This document shows, one piece after another, positions 46,142 to 55,339 of a stretch of 64,000 bases of DNA (positions are counted from its first letter, which is position 1; each line of letters opens with the position of its first letter). The notes beneath the pieces were generated by a model, which had not been told where the DNA came from, searched no databases, and saw nothing but the letters and a program-made list of their open reading frames with translations. The DNA comes from JAUNBG01 sp964442735 (GTDB lineage Bacteria > Planctomycetota > Planctomycetia > Pirellulales > Thermoguttaceae). A program made the translations under genes and the position numbers. The DNA lies in NCBI GenBank assembly GCA_964442735.1, contig CAYUAP010000003.1, positions 23,278 through 87,277 of the forward strand, read 5' to 3'.

Positions 46142-49111
46142 TCAATATTGTAAAAGGTCTTTTTTCTGAATCCAACCTTCCTGGTCATCTATAAAACGAA
46201 CACGATACCAATTGCCACGCTCTTCCAATATAATAACTTCACTCAATTCGGGTAGGGGGCCGGTATAGACCGATTCATATTGCTCCGAATTGCCTTTTCG
46301 TGCGGTAACGTTTTTAGTTTGTGTAATGCCATGTTTCTGATAATCAAAACGATACCAGTCATACAAGGCCGAACAGGTCATAATTCCAAAACAGAAAAAG
46401 ACTGTCACAAAACATCGCCCTAGAATTGTATACCATCGTCTGCTGGCCTGTTCCTTTTCTTTATTCTCTAATGTCGATCGTAGTGATGATATCAGTAAAA
46501 CGATAAAAAGAACGACTGTTACAAAGAGCATAAATATCGATGCCTTGAATTTAAAAGGATAGGCTGTTTTATTCTGCCAGAACATCAGGAGTTCCCAAAA
46601 TGTTATTTCTTTTTCTGTTCCACCAGGAATCAACAACTCTAAATTTGCATTTAAATAGGAGTCGTTCGGCAGATATCGTTGCGCAATACGCCAACAGGCT
46701 AATGCCTGTGCTTTTTCGCCCGCACGGTAAAAGGCGTTTCCCTGATTGTAAAGGATTGGTCCCGACTCAATTCCCTTCGCGCGAAGTCCCTGATATACTG
46801 CCGCTGATTTCAAAAATAATTCACGGCTCCGAACAGCATCCGTTGATAATGATTCAGGTGATTTCTTCTGCTGATCGGCTTTTTCCTTGTCATCCTCGGT
46901 TTTTGTCTTGTCATCCTCGGTCTGTTTGGCATCTTTTGACGATTCCACATCTTTTAATTTATCGGTCAATGATTCTGCGTCCCGATAGAGTCGAAGTGCT
47001 TCAATGTAGTTGGTTTGTGCCTCTTTATCTGCCCTGGAGCATCCGACCATGGCCAGGCTTGAAAATAATACAAAAAAGAATATCGTTTTTACTCCGGTTA
47101 AGGTACTCGATTTCCCTTTTCGTTCGTTCTTCATCATAGCCTTAATCTTTCTTTTATTACCACGATGGGAAACTACAGCAAACCATTTCTCAAAGAGAGG
47201 AAGTACCTCTTGACGAATGGAGTCAGCAGTCGTTGCATCCAGACCATAACGAACTTCTTCCAATTGTGCAAATAGATTCTTTACTTTCGGAACAAGAGTT
47301 ACGGCACTGTGAATGACGGACAATTGCATCAGGAAGGAGTTGATTTCCGTTTCGGAAAGTGTGTCCACCTGTTTATTAAAGTAATCATTCAAGGGAATTA
47401 AAAAAGCCGACTTGATTTTACCCGCCGCCTCTGCTGTCTCTTTTATCGCCGTTTGCGTCAACTGTTCCATACCTTCATGCAGAAGTTGCCGCGCCCGGAA
47501 ATTACGTTCCGCTTTTTCTCGAAGAAGACGTGGTTTACTTCGTCGAATAATAACCGTTCCAAGCCAACATAGAAGCGCTACACCCCCTAAAACAGATGCT
47601 GTTCCACCCCAATCGTATAACGTGATTCTTCGATTATTTGCTCCGGAAATATCTTCTCTATTGGCATAAATTCCTTCTGTTGATCGCGTTAAGGGAGTTT
47701 GTGTACGCAGTCCTTGACGTATCTCTCTGGACAGGGTTTCTGTTGCCAATGACTGATTGCTTTCAACATCAAGTACAATAGGTTTGGAAGAAAGTGTTAC
47801 AAAATTTTCCGTTTTAACATCAAAATAACTGACAGGAATCGAAGGAAACGTGATTTTTCCCTCCTTCGTCGGACGTATAGACCACGTAAACGTAACGTGA
47901 TCGTCGGATATTTCCTCTGTCGGCAAATAGAGCTTAAACGAATCGGTGATCGCGGAAACAGCCTCCAGATTGGGGGCTTTTACCTGTAATAACGATCCCT
48001 CTCCCTTCAAGGTCATATTCAGTGTCATTGCCTCTCCCACTCGTACTTTAGAAGGAACCAGGCTGGCATTCCAGGTAAATTGACCGAACGCTCCAATATA
48101 ATTATCAGGACGATCCTTCTCCGGAACATCTTTTACGCGAATCGTCAATGGATTTGATAATACATAAACATTTTCAACGGCAATACGTTCTGTATCATTA
48201 CCGGATTTGGCAAATGTCCCTTTTATATTTGCCGGATCAAAATTATATTCACCGACCATTTCCGAACGAAACGCACGCCGGAAGGTGTATTTCCAATAGG
48301 AGACTTTTTTCCCGTCTTTATCTGTTCGTTCCACCTGTTCACCTCGGGGTAAAAAGAGAAGGGACCGATTATTGTTTTCGAAAAAGGAAAAACCGAAGTC
48401 AAACGGATCACTAACGGTAATGTTATTAATGATAAATCCCCCGGAAGAATTACGATAGTTATTGATCCAATCCTCCCAATTACGCAACGGGACAAGTCCT
48501 TTTTCCAATTTGGAATCTTCCAGCCAGGAGATCTGGAGTTTCGGTGGATCTACATGACGCGCTATTCCCAATATCGGATCGGTTGTACTGTTTTTACCAG
48601 GTAGTGATTTGACATAGATATTTAATGTTACCGTAAATGGAATTAAAGGATAAACCTCTTTTTCATCAGACACTATTTCTATTTTAACGGTGTCCTGAAG
48701 ACTAGGTGGAATGACTTCCACTTCCACTGGAGCAATGGAGAGCGTTTTGCCGCCCGTACTGACAGGAGGAGGTTCTATTTTGATTCTGCCAGATGCTCGT
48801 GGCGTCAAACTATAGGCGTATGTAATACCTTTTTCTACTACTCGTGTTTGATTACCATTGACAATGGAGATCATTGATCGGTTTCGATTTTGGGCCCCCA
48901 AATAACGGACATCAAATTCCGTGGATAAATAGGAAATATCGGGCTGTTGTGGTGCTTCAAAATTGTCATAAAAAAATAGCAACTGAAATGATTCACCCAA
49001 ATAGATTTCCTTCGGCTGTGCCACCATTCGAACCTTCGGTGTTTCTGCCGATTTGACTGCTGTTTGTAATAATATAAATATTATGAATATATAAAGAAAA
49101 CGATATCGCAT
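46142..49111 (-). CDS. batD: BatD-BatE-SH3 fusion protein
   Basis: A 989-residue exported membrane protein. After a signal peptide (YLYIFIIFILLQTAVKSAE-type start) come BatD-type beta-sandwich domains (about residues 25-520): VRMVAQPKEIYLGESFQLLFFYDN, SLTPRASGRIKIEPPPV. A helix near 535-555 is followed by a cytoplasmic stretch. At about residue 657 a second translation-start-like segment appears, MKNERKGKSSTLTGVKTIFF with a lipobox-like SSLAMVGC; it looks like a BatE lipoprotein signal trapped in the fusion. TPR-like repeats follow (ILYNQGNAFYRAGEKAQALACWRIAQRYLP), then two membrane helices and a bacterial SH3 domain (VTARKGNSEQYESVYTG to GNWYRVRFIDDQEGWIQ). Bat proteins support aerotolerance or envelope integrity in Bacteroides-like systems. 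Last gene of the operon. Confidence 0.85.
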   Translation of the reverse strand: MRYRFLYIFIIFILLQTAVKSAETPKVRMVAQPKEIYLGESFQLLFFYDNFEAPQQPDISYLSTEFDVRYLGAQNRNRSMISIVNGNQTRVVEKGITYAYSLTPRASGRIKIEPPPVSTGGKTLSIAPVEVEVIPPSLQDTVKIEIVSDEKEVYPLIPFTVTLNIYVKSLPGKNSTTDPILGIARHVDPPKLQISWLEDSKLEKGLVPLRNWEDWINNYRNSSGGFIINNITVSDPFDFGFSFFENNNRSLLFLPRGEQVERTDKDGKKVSYWKYTFRRAFRSEMVGEYNFDPANIKGTFAKSGNDTERIAVENVYVLSNPLTIRVKDVPEKDRPDNYIGAFGQFTWNASLVPSKVRVGEAMTLNMTLKGEGSLLQVKAPNLEAVSAITDSFKLYLPTEEISDDHVTFTWSIRPTKEGKITFPSIPVSYFDVKTENFVTLSSKPIVLDVESNQSLATETLSREIRQGLRTQTPLTRSTEGIYANREDISGANNRRITLYDWGGTASVLGGVALLCWLGTVIIRRSKPRLLREKAERNFRARQLLHEGMEQLTQTAIKETAEAAGKIKSAFLIPLNDYFNKQVDTLSETEINSFLMQLSVIHSAVTLVPKVKNLFAQLEEVRYGLDATTADSIRQEVLPLFEKWFAVVSHRGNKRKIKAMMKNERKGKSSTLTGVKTIFFFVLFSSLAMVGCSRADKEAQTNYIEALRLYRDAESLTDKLKDVESSKDAKQTEDDKTKTEDDKEKADQQKKSPESLSTDAVRSRELFLKSAAVYQGLRAKGIESGPILYNQGNAFYRAGEKAQALACWRIAQRYLPNDSYLNANLELLIPGGTEKEITFWELLMFWQNKTAYPFKFKASIFMLFVTVVLFIVLLISSLRSTLENKEKEQASRRWYTILGRCFVTVFFCFGIMTCSALYDWYRFDYQKHGITQTKNVTARKGNSEQYESVYTGPLPELSEVIILEERGNWYRVRFIDDQEGWIQKKDLLQY

Positions 49112-49245
49112 TTTCTATCTGGCTCCCATCAATATACAAATATAGGAATTCAAGTGTTATAATTTAATAGGCAATATTGTAACGCGGACTGGAAACCTGT
49201 ATTTCGATCTTTGATAATACAGATGGAACGTCCGTATTTCAAGTA

Positions 49246-52212
49246 TCACCAGTCTTTTTCAACTTTATCCGTCTGTCGACGATATTGTTCTATTGCCTTG
49301 CGCATCTCTTGTGCCTCTTGTTGTCTCTGACGTACTTTACGCATCATGGCTTCCTCCTGATCTTTTTTATCTTCAGATTTTTGTCCATCCTGTTTTTGTT
49401 GATCCTCTTGTTTGTCTTCCTGATCCTTGTTCTGATCTTTGTTCTGATCTTTATTCTGATCTTTATTCTGATCTTTATTCTGATCTTTATTCTGATCCTT
49501 GTTCTGATCTTTATTCTGATCCTTGTTTTGATCTTTATTCTGATCCTTGTTCTGATCTTTATTCTGATCTTTATTCTGATTCTGTTGATTAGGATCCTGT
49601 AGTGGTTTTGCGATTTCCTTCAAATACTCCAGAATTTTGACTTCGGAAGAAATGATTTCTTTATCCTGTTTCGATTGAAGTGACGGTTGAAGTTTTTCCA
49701 GTTCCATTTTGATTTCAGGACACAGTTTAACGGCAATTTCCATTGATTCTTTAATCTTTTGTTCCATTGTTTTTTGCGGAGGCGATTCCAGTTTTTTCTC
49801 CTCTTTTTTATCGCTCTCTCCCGATTTTTCTTTATCGGAAACAATGTCTTTCTTCGCTTGTTCCGCAGATGGTTCCGCCTTCTTTTTTGCAAGTTCCTGT
49901 TCCGCCAGATGGAGCATTAAAGCGGACCATCGACCTACAAAACCAGCATCCCAAGCTGTTTTATTATAGGATTTTTCGGACTTCTGGTTTCCTGTGTAAA
50001 GCTCTTTTGCCTCTTGAGTAACACCCTCTTGAAAGGAGACAGAACTGGTCACTAAATCCGGCCAGGACATTAGAAGTGATGAAAGGGAATTGATATCGAC
50101 AATAGAGTTACGCAGTTTTTCTTCCGATTCCTTGTTCTTCCATTGCGACAACATATCCGCAGACTCCACAGATTTTTGTTGTGCACGATTCAGAAGGGTA
50201 TCGATCATGTCTATCTGTTCTGTACCCGATTTCGAATCTTTCTCGTTTGCATTCTTTTTTTTCTCTTCAGTATATATGGCTTTCAGGGAATCAAAATCGG
50301 CATTCAAGTTGGTTAATTGCGTTCCTGATTCGTATACTTTTTGATAGTCGATCTCTTTTGGATTTTTATTGTTTTGCGTAATCTGTTGGTCTATTTTACG
50401 TTGATTGTTTTCCATCCATCGCAAATATCCAGAAAAAGGAAGTTCCTTTTCCCGAATCGAACGTTCTCCGGTTTCGAATTGATTTCGCTGTTGGCGTATC
50501 CAACTTCTCAAGATGTCCAGACTATTCCGGGCTTCGATCTCCGTTTCCGGATATTTAACCGCTTCCACAAAATGATTTTCCGCTTCTTTTGCCTTTTTGA
50601 TTCGGGCCTCCAGTTCCTGTTGACGTTTGGAAAATCCTTCATCGTATTTCTTTAATGGGTCTTCCTTTTGCTGTAATGGAATTGCTGCCCCCTGTGGATT
50701 GGGATTCTGTGGATTGGGATTCTGCCCCTGTGCTTTATTGAATTCGTTACCCGAATCGTCCTGTTCCTTTTTTTCGGTGGTGTTTATTAGATCCTTAACA
50801 ATTAACGACCCTAATTTATAATGAATTCGTGCCACGATTTTTTCGTCTTTATCCAGAATCAACTCCTGCAATAACAGCATGGCATCGGCCGCATTACCTT
50901 CCTCCAATAGTTGACAGGCCAGATTATATTTTTCAAACGACGTTTTTGGTACCGGTATTTTTTTTTCATTCGATACAGTATTCGAGATGGTTTCCCCCGT
51001 GTTACCGTCATTCGAATTATCAGTCGATTCTGTTGTATCTCCCGATTGAACGATAACAGGTTCCTTGATATTGTTCTCTTGCGCGACAACCATTCCAGAA
51101 AACACCGTTCCTGAAAACAAAAACAATGTCAACCATAAAATCTGAATCATGGAAGTTGAAGCCGGATGTGCATTCTTCTTTTGATGAACTAAACGATTGA
51201 TTAATTTCGATATATTCCGATAGGGCGAAATCAGATAAAAGAGCATGAAAGACAGTATTCCTAAAAAGAGGAATATCTGATATTGTTCCTGAACTATTTC
51301 CCGTTCATTTTCATTAAATCCACCACGTTTGAGCTGTTCAAGATGGACTTTATATATTTGTCCCAAATCGAAGGAAGCCGTTCCAGCCGGAATAAAAACA
51401 CCCCCCGTTGTCTCCGCAATTTTACGAAGTGTTTCTTTATCAGCCTTGGACCATACCTCCTGACCCTGATATTTTTCATATCCGGTACGTTTTCCATCTT
51501 TATCAAATAAAGGAATACGAGCTCCTTCGTTAAAATCACCTAGCGCAATGGTATAGATACGAACCCCTTTTGCCGCAGCATCTTCCGCAGCTTCCAGTGG
51601 CATGGATTCCTGATCCTCGCCGTCGGTAATCAAGATAATGGCTTTATCTCGATCCTGATCCTTCGGTAGAGCGCGAAGTGCCAGACGAATCGCATCACCG
51701 ATAGCAGTCCCACCCCGGGGAGCAGTCATCGTATCCACTCCTTTAAGTATTTCACGGAAAAATCCATAATCGGAGGTTAAGGGTACCTGATTTACTGCAG
51801 TTCCGGCAAAAGCGATTAGACCTGCCCTATCGCCTTGAATAACGTTCAAGAGATCTTCTATATCGAGTTTGGCAGCCGCCAACCGATTGGGGGCAACATC
51901 TTCCGCCAACATACTGCGGGAAGTATCCAACAGAACAAGTACATCGGCACCACGCCGATTAACCTTTTCCGTCCGAACGCCAAATGCGGGTCCAGCCAAC
52001 GCTATCCAAAACAACGACAGGGAAATAGTCAAAAATAACGCTTTAAACGCTATCCGTAATTTACTGCTTTTCGGTAGAAGTTCCTGTGCCATCGTCTCGT
52101 TGACTAATAGTGTCGACAACTTTTTGATCTTTCTGTTCGAATAGAGATAGAGCAGAACGAGTACCGGTACCGTCCACAGACCCAGTAAATAATTAGGATT
52201 ATTCCAAACCAT
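49246..52212 (-). CDS. batB: BatB-BatC fusion: VWA domain plus TPR/low-complexity tail
   Basis: A 988-residue membrane protein. Residues about 1-335 are BatB: two N-terminal helices, then a von Willebrand A domain with complete MIDAS (DTSRS at 96-100, the Thr in PRGGTAIGDA, and ITDGEDQES), closed by a helix (FLFLGILSFMLFYLI). At about residue 353 MIQILWLTLFLFSGTVFSGM followed by VVAQEN looks like the former signal peptide of a separate BatC protein. The rest is TPR-like (YNLACQLLEEGNAADAMLLLQELI) and charged coiled coil, and includes a run of 13 QNKD tetrapeptides (49421-49576). Expected to bind partner proteins via the metal site in the envelope. Starts 25 bases after batA. Confidence 0.87.
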   Translation of the reverse strand: MVWNNPNYLLGLWTVPVLVLLYLYSNRKIKKLSTLLVNETMAQELLPKSSKLRIAFKALFLTISLSLFWIALAGPAFGVRTEKVNRRGADVLVLLDTSRSMLAEDVAPNRLAAAKLDIEDLLNVIQGDRAGLIAFAGTAVNQVPLTSDYGFFREILKGVDTMTAPRGGTAIGDAIRLALRALPKDQDRDKAIILITDGEDQESMPLEAAEDAAAKGVRIYTIALGDFNEGARIPLFDKDGKRTGYEKYQGQEVWSKADKETLRKIAETTGGVFIPAGTASFDLGQIYKVHLEQLKRGGFNENEREIVQEQYQIFLFLGILSFMLFYLISPYRNISKLINRLVHQKKNAHPASTSMIQILWLTLFLFSGTVFSGMVVAQENNIKEPVIVQSGDTTESTDNSNDGNTGETISNTVSNEKKIPVPKTSFEKYNLACQLLEEGNAADAMLLLQELILDKDEKIVARIHYKLGSLIVKDLINTTEKKEQDDSGNEFNKAQGQNPNPQNPNPQGAAIPLQQKEDPLKKYDEGFSKRQQELEARIKKAKEAENHFVEAVKYPETEIEARNSLDILRSWIRQQRNQFETGERSIREKELPFSGYLRWMENNQRKIDQQITQNNKNPKEIDYQKVYESGTQLTNLNADFDSLKAIYTEEKKKNANEKDSKSGTEQIDMIDTLLNRAQQKSVESADMLSQWKNKESEEKLRNSIVDINSLSSLLMSWPDLVTSSVSFQEGVTQEAKELYTGNQKSEKSYNKTAWDAGFVGRWSALMLHLAEQELAKKKAEPSAEQAKKDIVSDKEKSGESDKKEEKKLESPPQKTMEQKIKESMEIAVKLCPEIKMELEKLQPSLQSKQDKEIISSEVKILEYLKEIAKPLQDPNQQNQNKDQNKDQNKDQNKDQNKDQNKDQNKDQNKDQNKDQNKDQNKDQNKDQNKDQEDKQEDQQKQDGQKSEDKKDQEEAMMRKVRQRQQEAQEMRKAIEQYRRQTDKVEKDW
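49421..49576 (-). repeat. 12-bp in-frame minisatellite, 13 units (QNKD)
   Basis: Thirteen head-to-tail 12-bp units (tgatctttattc and close variants on the plus strand) encode (QNKD)13 in the BatB-BatC protein. Variation is limited to c/t and g/a at fixed positions, so the array is young. Copy number is likely to vary between strains without breaking the frame. Confidence 0.93.
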
Positions 52213-52237
52213 CTGTTATTACACCACCTTTCCGTTA

Positions 52238-53308
52238 TCAGGGCATTCGCCGAAATCGAGTAAAAACAAGAATTAAGCCCGTACAGAGCATCAAGAGTCC
52301 GGGCAATAAAAAATAACGGTACAATTCATTATATCGAGTATAGACTCGATCCTCGAATGTCGTTCGTTCCAATTTATCGATTTCTTCACATACTTTTTTC
52401 AGGCCGTTTGTATCTTCAACATGAAAATACAAACCGGATGTTTTATCAGCCACTTCTTTTAATGTCGTGGCATCCAATTGAAGCAGTTCCTGACTATATC
52501 CTTGTATCGTACCGCTAGGCCCGTAAACAGGAAATGGGACCGGTTTATTGGTTCCGATTCCTATGGTATAGATCTTTATCCCATGATCTGAAGCTATTTT
52601 AGCGGCTTCCTGTGCAGTTGCCACACCAACGTTCTGGACTCCATCAGATAAAAGTATAATGACACGGCTCTTGCTCTTCGTTGTTTTCAATCGATCTATT
52701 GCCGTCATTAAAGCATCTCCTATTGCAGTTGCCGATTCCTGATCCAGTATGTCTGAACGAATTGGATTACCACGTCGATCTATCAATGGTTTGGGTGTTT
52801 TAATCATATCGAGCATTTGTGCCAACGTTTCATGATCCAATGTCAAAGGACAGATGGTATCGACAAATCCACCGAAGGCAACCAATGATACCAAATCGTC
52901 CGGACGACCTGGAAAATCCTTGTTTCCAACAATAAAATCCCGAAATACCTTTTTAACAATCTCAAGACGATCAACCCGTTTTTTATCGATAAAAAAGTCC
53001 ATAGCCTGCATGGAACCGCTGCGATCCAGACAAACAGATATTGCAATCCCTTCCGTTCGAACACGGTAGTCTTCCCTACCCTGTTGCGGACGCGCCAGCG
53101 CTATAATCAGACAGGCAATACCTAAATTGATTAGAAAATTAACCAACGGTTTTAAACGAGAAACCCAGCCTTGGGGAATATTCCGAAATTGTGATATGTC
53201 CGAGTAAACGAAAACTCGAAATTTCTTTTGCCCATTGTACAAATACAGGACAAGTATCCATAATACAAACAGTAAAAGAAACCATGGATTTTGAAATTGA
53301 AAATTCAT
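52238..53308 (-). CDS. batA: BatA-type VWA-domain membrane protein
   Basis: A 356-residue membrane protein with a short N-terminal helix pair (PWFLLLFVLWILVLYLY and LVNFLINLGIACLIIALA), a VWA domain with MIDAS residues DRSGSM (95-100), Thr in SATAIGDALMTAI and LLSDGVQNVG, and a C-terminal membrane helix (YFLLPGLLMLCTGLILVF). It probably forms a complex with BatB through the helices. Its ATG overlaps the preceding gene's end by four bases (ATGA), indicating translational coupling. Confidence 0.9.
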   Translation of the reverse strand: MNFQFQNPWFLLLFVLWILVLYLYNGQKKFRVFVYSDISQFRNIPQGWVSRLKPLVNFLINLGIACLIIALARPQQGREDYRVRTEGIAISVCLDRSGSMQAMDFFIDKKRVDRLEIVKKVFRDFIVGNKDFPGRPDDLVSLVAFGGFVDTICPLTLDHETLAQMLDMIKTPKPLIDRRGNPIRSDILDQESATAIGDALMTAIDRLKTTKSKSRVIILLSDGVQNVGVATAQEAAKIASDHGIKIYTIGIGTNKPVPFPVYGPSGTIQGYSQELLQLDATTLKEVADKTSGLYFHVEDTNGLKKVCEEIDKLERTTFEDRVYTRYNELYRYFLLPGLLMLCTGLILVFTRFRRMP

Positions 53309-54420
53309 AACTTCACTCCTTGATTTCTGTTGTCTGTATCGTTGTTTTCTTCATGAAGTGGTGTTTCCAGAACAATTTTCGCACTCTGATATCCCTGCAT
53401 GATTTCGTCGAACGATGGATGAAATTTCGCAAATTTGACTAAATCGGAAAATTCAAGAAATTCTTTGAGATGCTCGCTCATTTCATATTTTAGTGAAATT
53501 TTCTTTTCATTCCGTTGGGATATTTCCGCCAGGAATTCCTCGGTCGTCTGTTCCGGGGCGCGTATACCGGTCGTCTCTTCCAAAAACCAGCGTACGATTC
53601 CCGTGATCTTCAAATAGAATTCACGAACATCGCGTACATAGATTTTGGAATCCATTAAAGCCTGTAGTTCGGCCAGAGCACGCTGTGATGGTGTCAGAAT
53701 CGGACCGATCTGTTTACTCAAATTTTGCCGTACTCGATGCCGTATCAACAAGATCGTTATGGTCAGAATGATCAGAATCGCAACGATTCCTATAATCCAA
53801 TACAAACCCCATCGATGAAGTTGTCCAAAAGGATCCTTAATCGTATCAAGATGGGCTTCTGCCTTTTCATAATCCGAATGAATCTTTATTTCTCCAGGAG
53901 GAAGAAGAAGGTGAACCTCGGAAGACGCCTGTTTTTCATTGTTCGATGTACTATGCCCATTCCATTGTGCCGTAACAGGTATGGGAGGTAAACGTAATAT
54001 ACCACTACTACGAGGACGAAGTTTAATGGAAAAAACGGTCGTCTGAACCTGATTCGTAATCGTATTCAGTGAAGGTAACGTTTCAAGAACCTCGAAATCA
54101 CCATAATTTTCCGTAATATTCGGAGCCAATAGTATATAATCGGGCGAGTGGGTACCGGTTATTGTCATAACCAAATCGTCGGCTAAATATGGATTTTGTG
54201 GAGTAATAACAGACTTCAGGGTAATATTTCCCTGCTCGGAAGATATGGTACGAATTGTTCCGGTTTCGTTTGTCTGTTCCTGGGAGTATAAAGGCAATGC
54301 GATAGAACAAATCAGAAATACCATTAACAGAAATTCTGAACAGATTCTGTTATTGATAAATTCCGTCCAACAAAAAGTCGTTTTACTCCTATCAGATTGT
54401 AATGTTGTATTTTCTGTCAT
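53305..54420 (-). CDS. Bat-operon membrane protein, DUF4381-like C-terminus
   Basis: A 371-residue protein. After a hydrophobic signal-like segment (FLLMVFLICSIALPLYSQEQ, about residues 30-48) comes an extracytoplasmic BatD-like beta domain (VITPQNPYLADDLVMTITGTH, ending LRPRSSGILRLPPIPVTAQW). One membrane helix (WIIGIVAILIILTITILLI, about 210-230) leads to a cytoplasmic helical domain like DUF4381: RALAELQALMDSKIYVRDVREFYLKITGIVRWFLEETTGIRAPEQTTEEFLAEI. Proteins of this layout sit in MoxR-DUF58-VWA operons and link the VWA proteins to the membrane. It starts 14 bases after DUF58. Confidence 0.75.
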   Translation of the reverse strand: MTENTTLQSDRSKTTFCWTEFINNRICSEFLLMVFLICSIALPLYSQEQTNETGTIRTISSEQGNITLKSVITPQNPYLADDLVMTITGTHSPDYILLAPNITENYGDFEVLETLPSLNTITNQVQTTVFSIKLRPRSSGILRLPPIPVTAQWNGHSTSNNEKQASSEVHLLLPPGEIKIHSDYEKAEAHLDTIKDPFGQLHRWGLYWIIGIVAILIILTITILLIRHRVRQNLSKQIGPILTPSQRALAELQALMDSKIYVRDVREFYLKITGIVRWFLEETTGIRAPEQTTEEFLAEISQRNEKKISLKYEMSEHLKEFLEFSDLVKFAKFHPSFDEIMQGYQSAKIVLETPLHEENNDTDNRNQGVKL

Positions 54421-54434
54421 AATAGTATGTTATC

Positions 54435-55316
54435 CTAGCGAAAACGTTTAGCACGGGCATGGAAAAAATGACGTAATTCTTTATTATAATCGCTGTCCGT
54501 CCCAACGGTTAATTGGTCAACCTTGGCCTTCTTCAGATTTAGTGCGACTTCATTCCGTTTCCCCTGAAGACGTTCGGCCAAATAATGTCGTACCAATGCG
54601 TTTCCGGTATCTACTTCAATGGTTTCCCCCAATTCGGGATCGTAAAGAGTCAGAAAACCAACGTTTGGAAATTCGTATTCGCGTGGATCGGATAATGACA
54701 GTGCGATTAAATCGTTTTTACGACGGCAGATTGCCAGTTCACGATCCAGTTCCGGTGCCATAAAATCACTCAACAGAAAAATGACCGATCTCCGTTTAAG
54801 TACCCGATTTACGTATTCCAGAGCCGCATTAATATTCGTCGGCTTTGCTATAGGCTCTGTTTGCAGTAATTCACGAATTAAATGGAGAATATTCGATTTT
54901 CCTTTTACCGGACGATAATAATTCTCCACCTTGTCGCAAAACGTCAGTAGGCCGACTTTATCGTTATTCTTTAATGCGGAAAACATTAAAGTTCCGACAA
55001 TTTCCAATGCGATATTCCATTTTGAATTAATGGAACCGAAGATTCCTGATGCAGAAATATCGACCATAAAGAGAACAGTTAATTCACGTTCTTCGACATA
55101 TCGTTTGATATAGGGACGACCGGCCCGGGCAGTCACATTCCAGTCGATAGAACGAATATCGTCACCGGGCTGGTATTCACGAACCTCGTTGAATTCCATA
55201 CCGCGTCCGCGAAAAACGCTTTTATATTGGCCCGCGAACAGATCGTTTGCTGATCGATTGGAAATGATCTCCAAACGCTTGACCTTTTTCAATAACTCTT
55301 GAACCGATAATGTCAT
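54435..55316 (-). CDS. DUF58 domain protein
   Basis: A 293-residue cytoplasmic protein with the DUF58 core: FAGQYKSVFRGRGMEFNEVREYQPGDDIRSIDWNVTARAGRPYIKRYVEERELTVLFMVD (quoted only as a position, residues about 28-88, key motif PGDDIRSIDWN). This is followed by a VWA-like region with DISASG and LLSDFMAPE. DUF58 proteins are constant partners of MoxR ATPases and VWA proteins; the molecular task is not settled. It lies 23 bases after moxR, second gene of the operon. Confidence 0.9.
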   Translation of the reverse strand: MTLSVQELLKKVKRLEIISNRSANDLFAGQYKSVFRGRGMEFNEVREYQPGDDIRSIDWNVTARAGRPYIKRYVEERELTVLFMVDISASGIFGSINSKWNIALEIVGTLMFSALKNNDKVGLLTFCDKVENYYRPVKGKSNILHLIRELLQTEPIAKPTNINAALEYVNRVLKRRSVIFLLSDFMAPELDRELAICRRKNDLIALSLSDPREYEFPNVGFLTLYDPELGETIEVDTGNALVRHYLAERLQGKRNEVALNLKKAKVDQLTVGTDSDYNKELRHFFHARAKRFR

Positions 55317-55339
55317 GATAACATCCCCTTTCTTAACGA

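Noticed and set aside
49421..49576. CRISPR-like array
   Set aside because: Units are 12 bp, contiguous, in frame and without spacers; no cas genes are present.
49285..49602. Long open frames opposite the QNKD repeat
   Set aside because: They arise because a 12-bp repeat has no stop in several frames; the products are simple Leu/Ile/Phe or Asp/Ser repeats with no start signal, antisense to a clear VWA gene.
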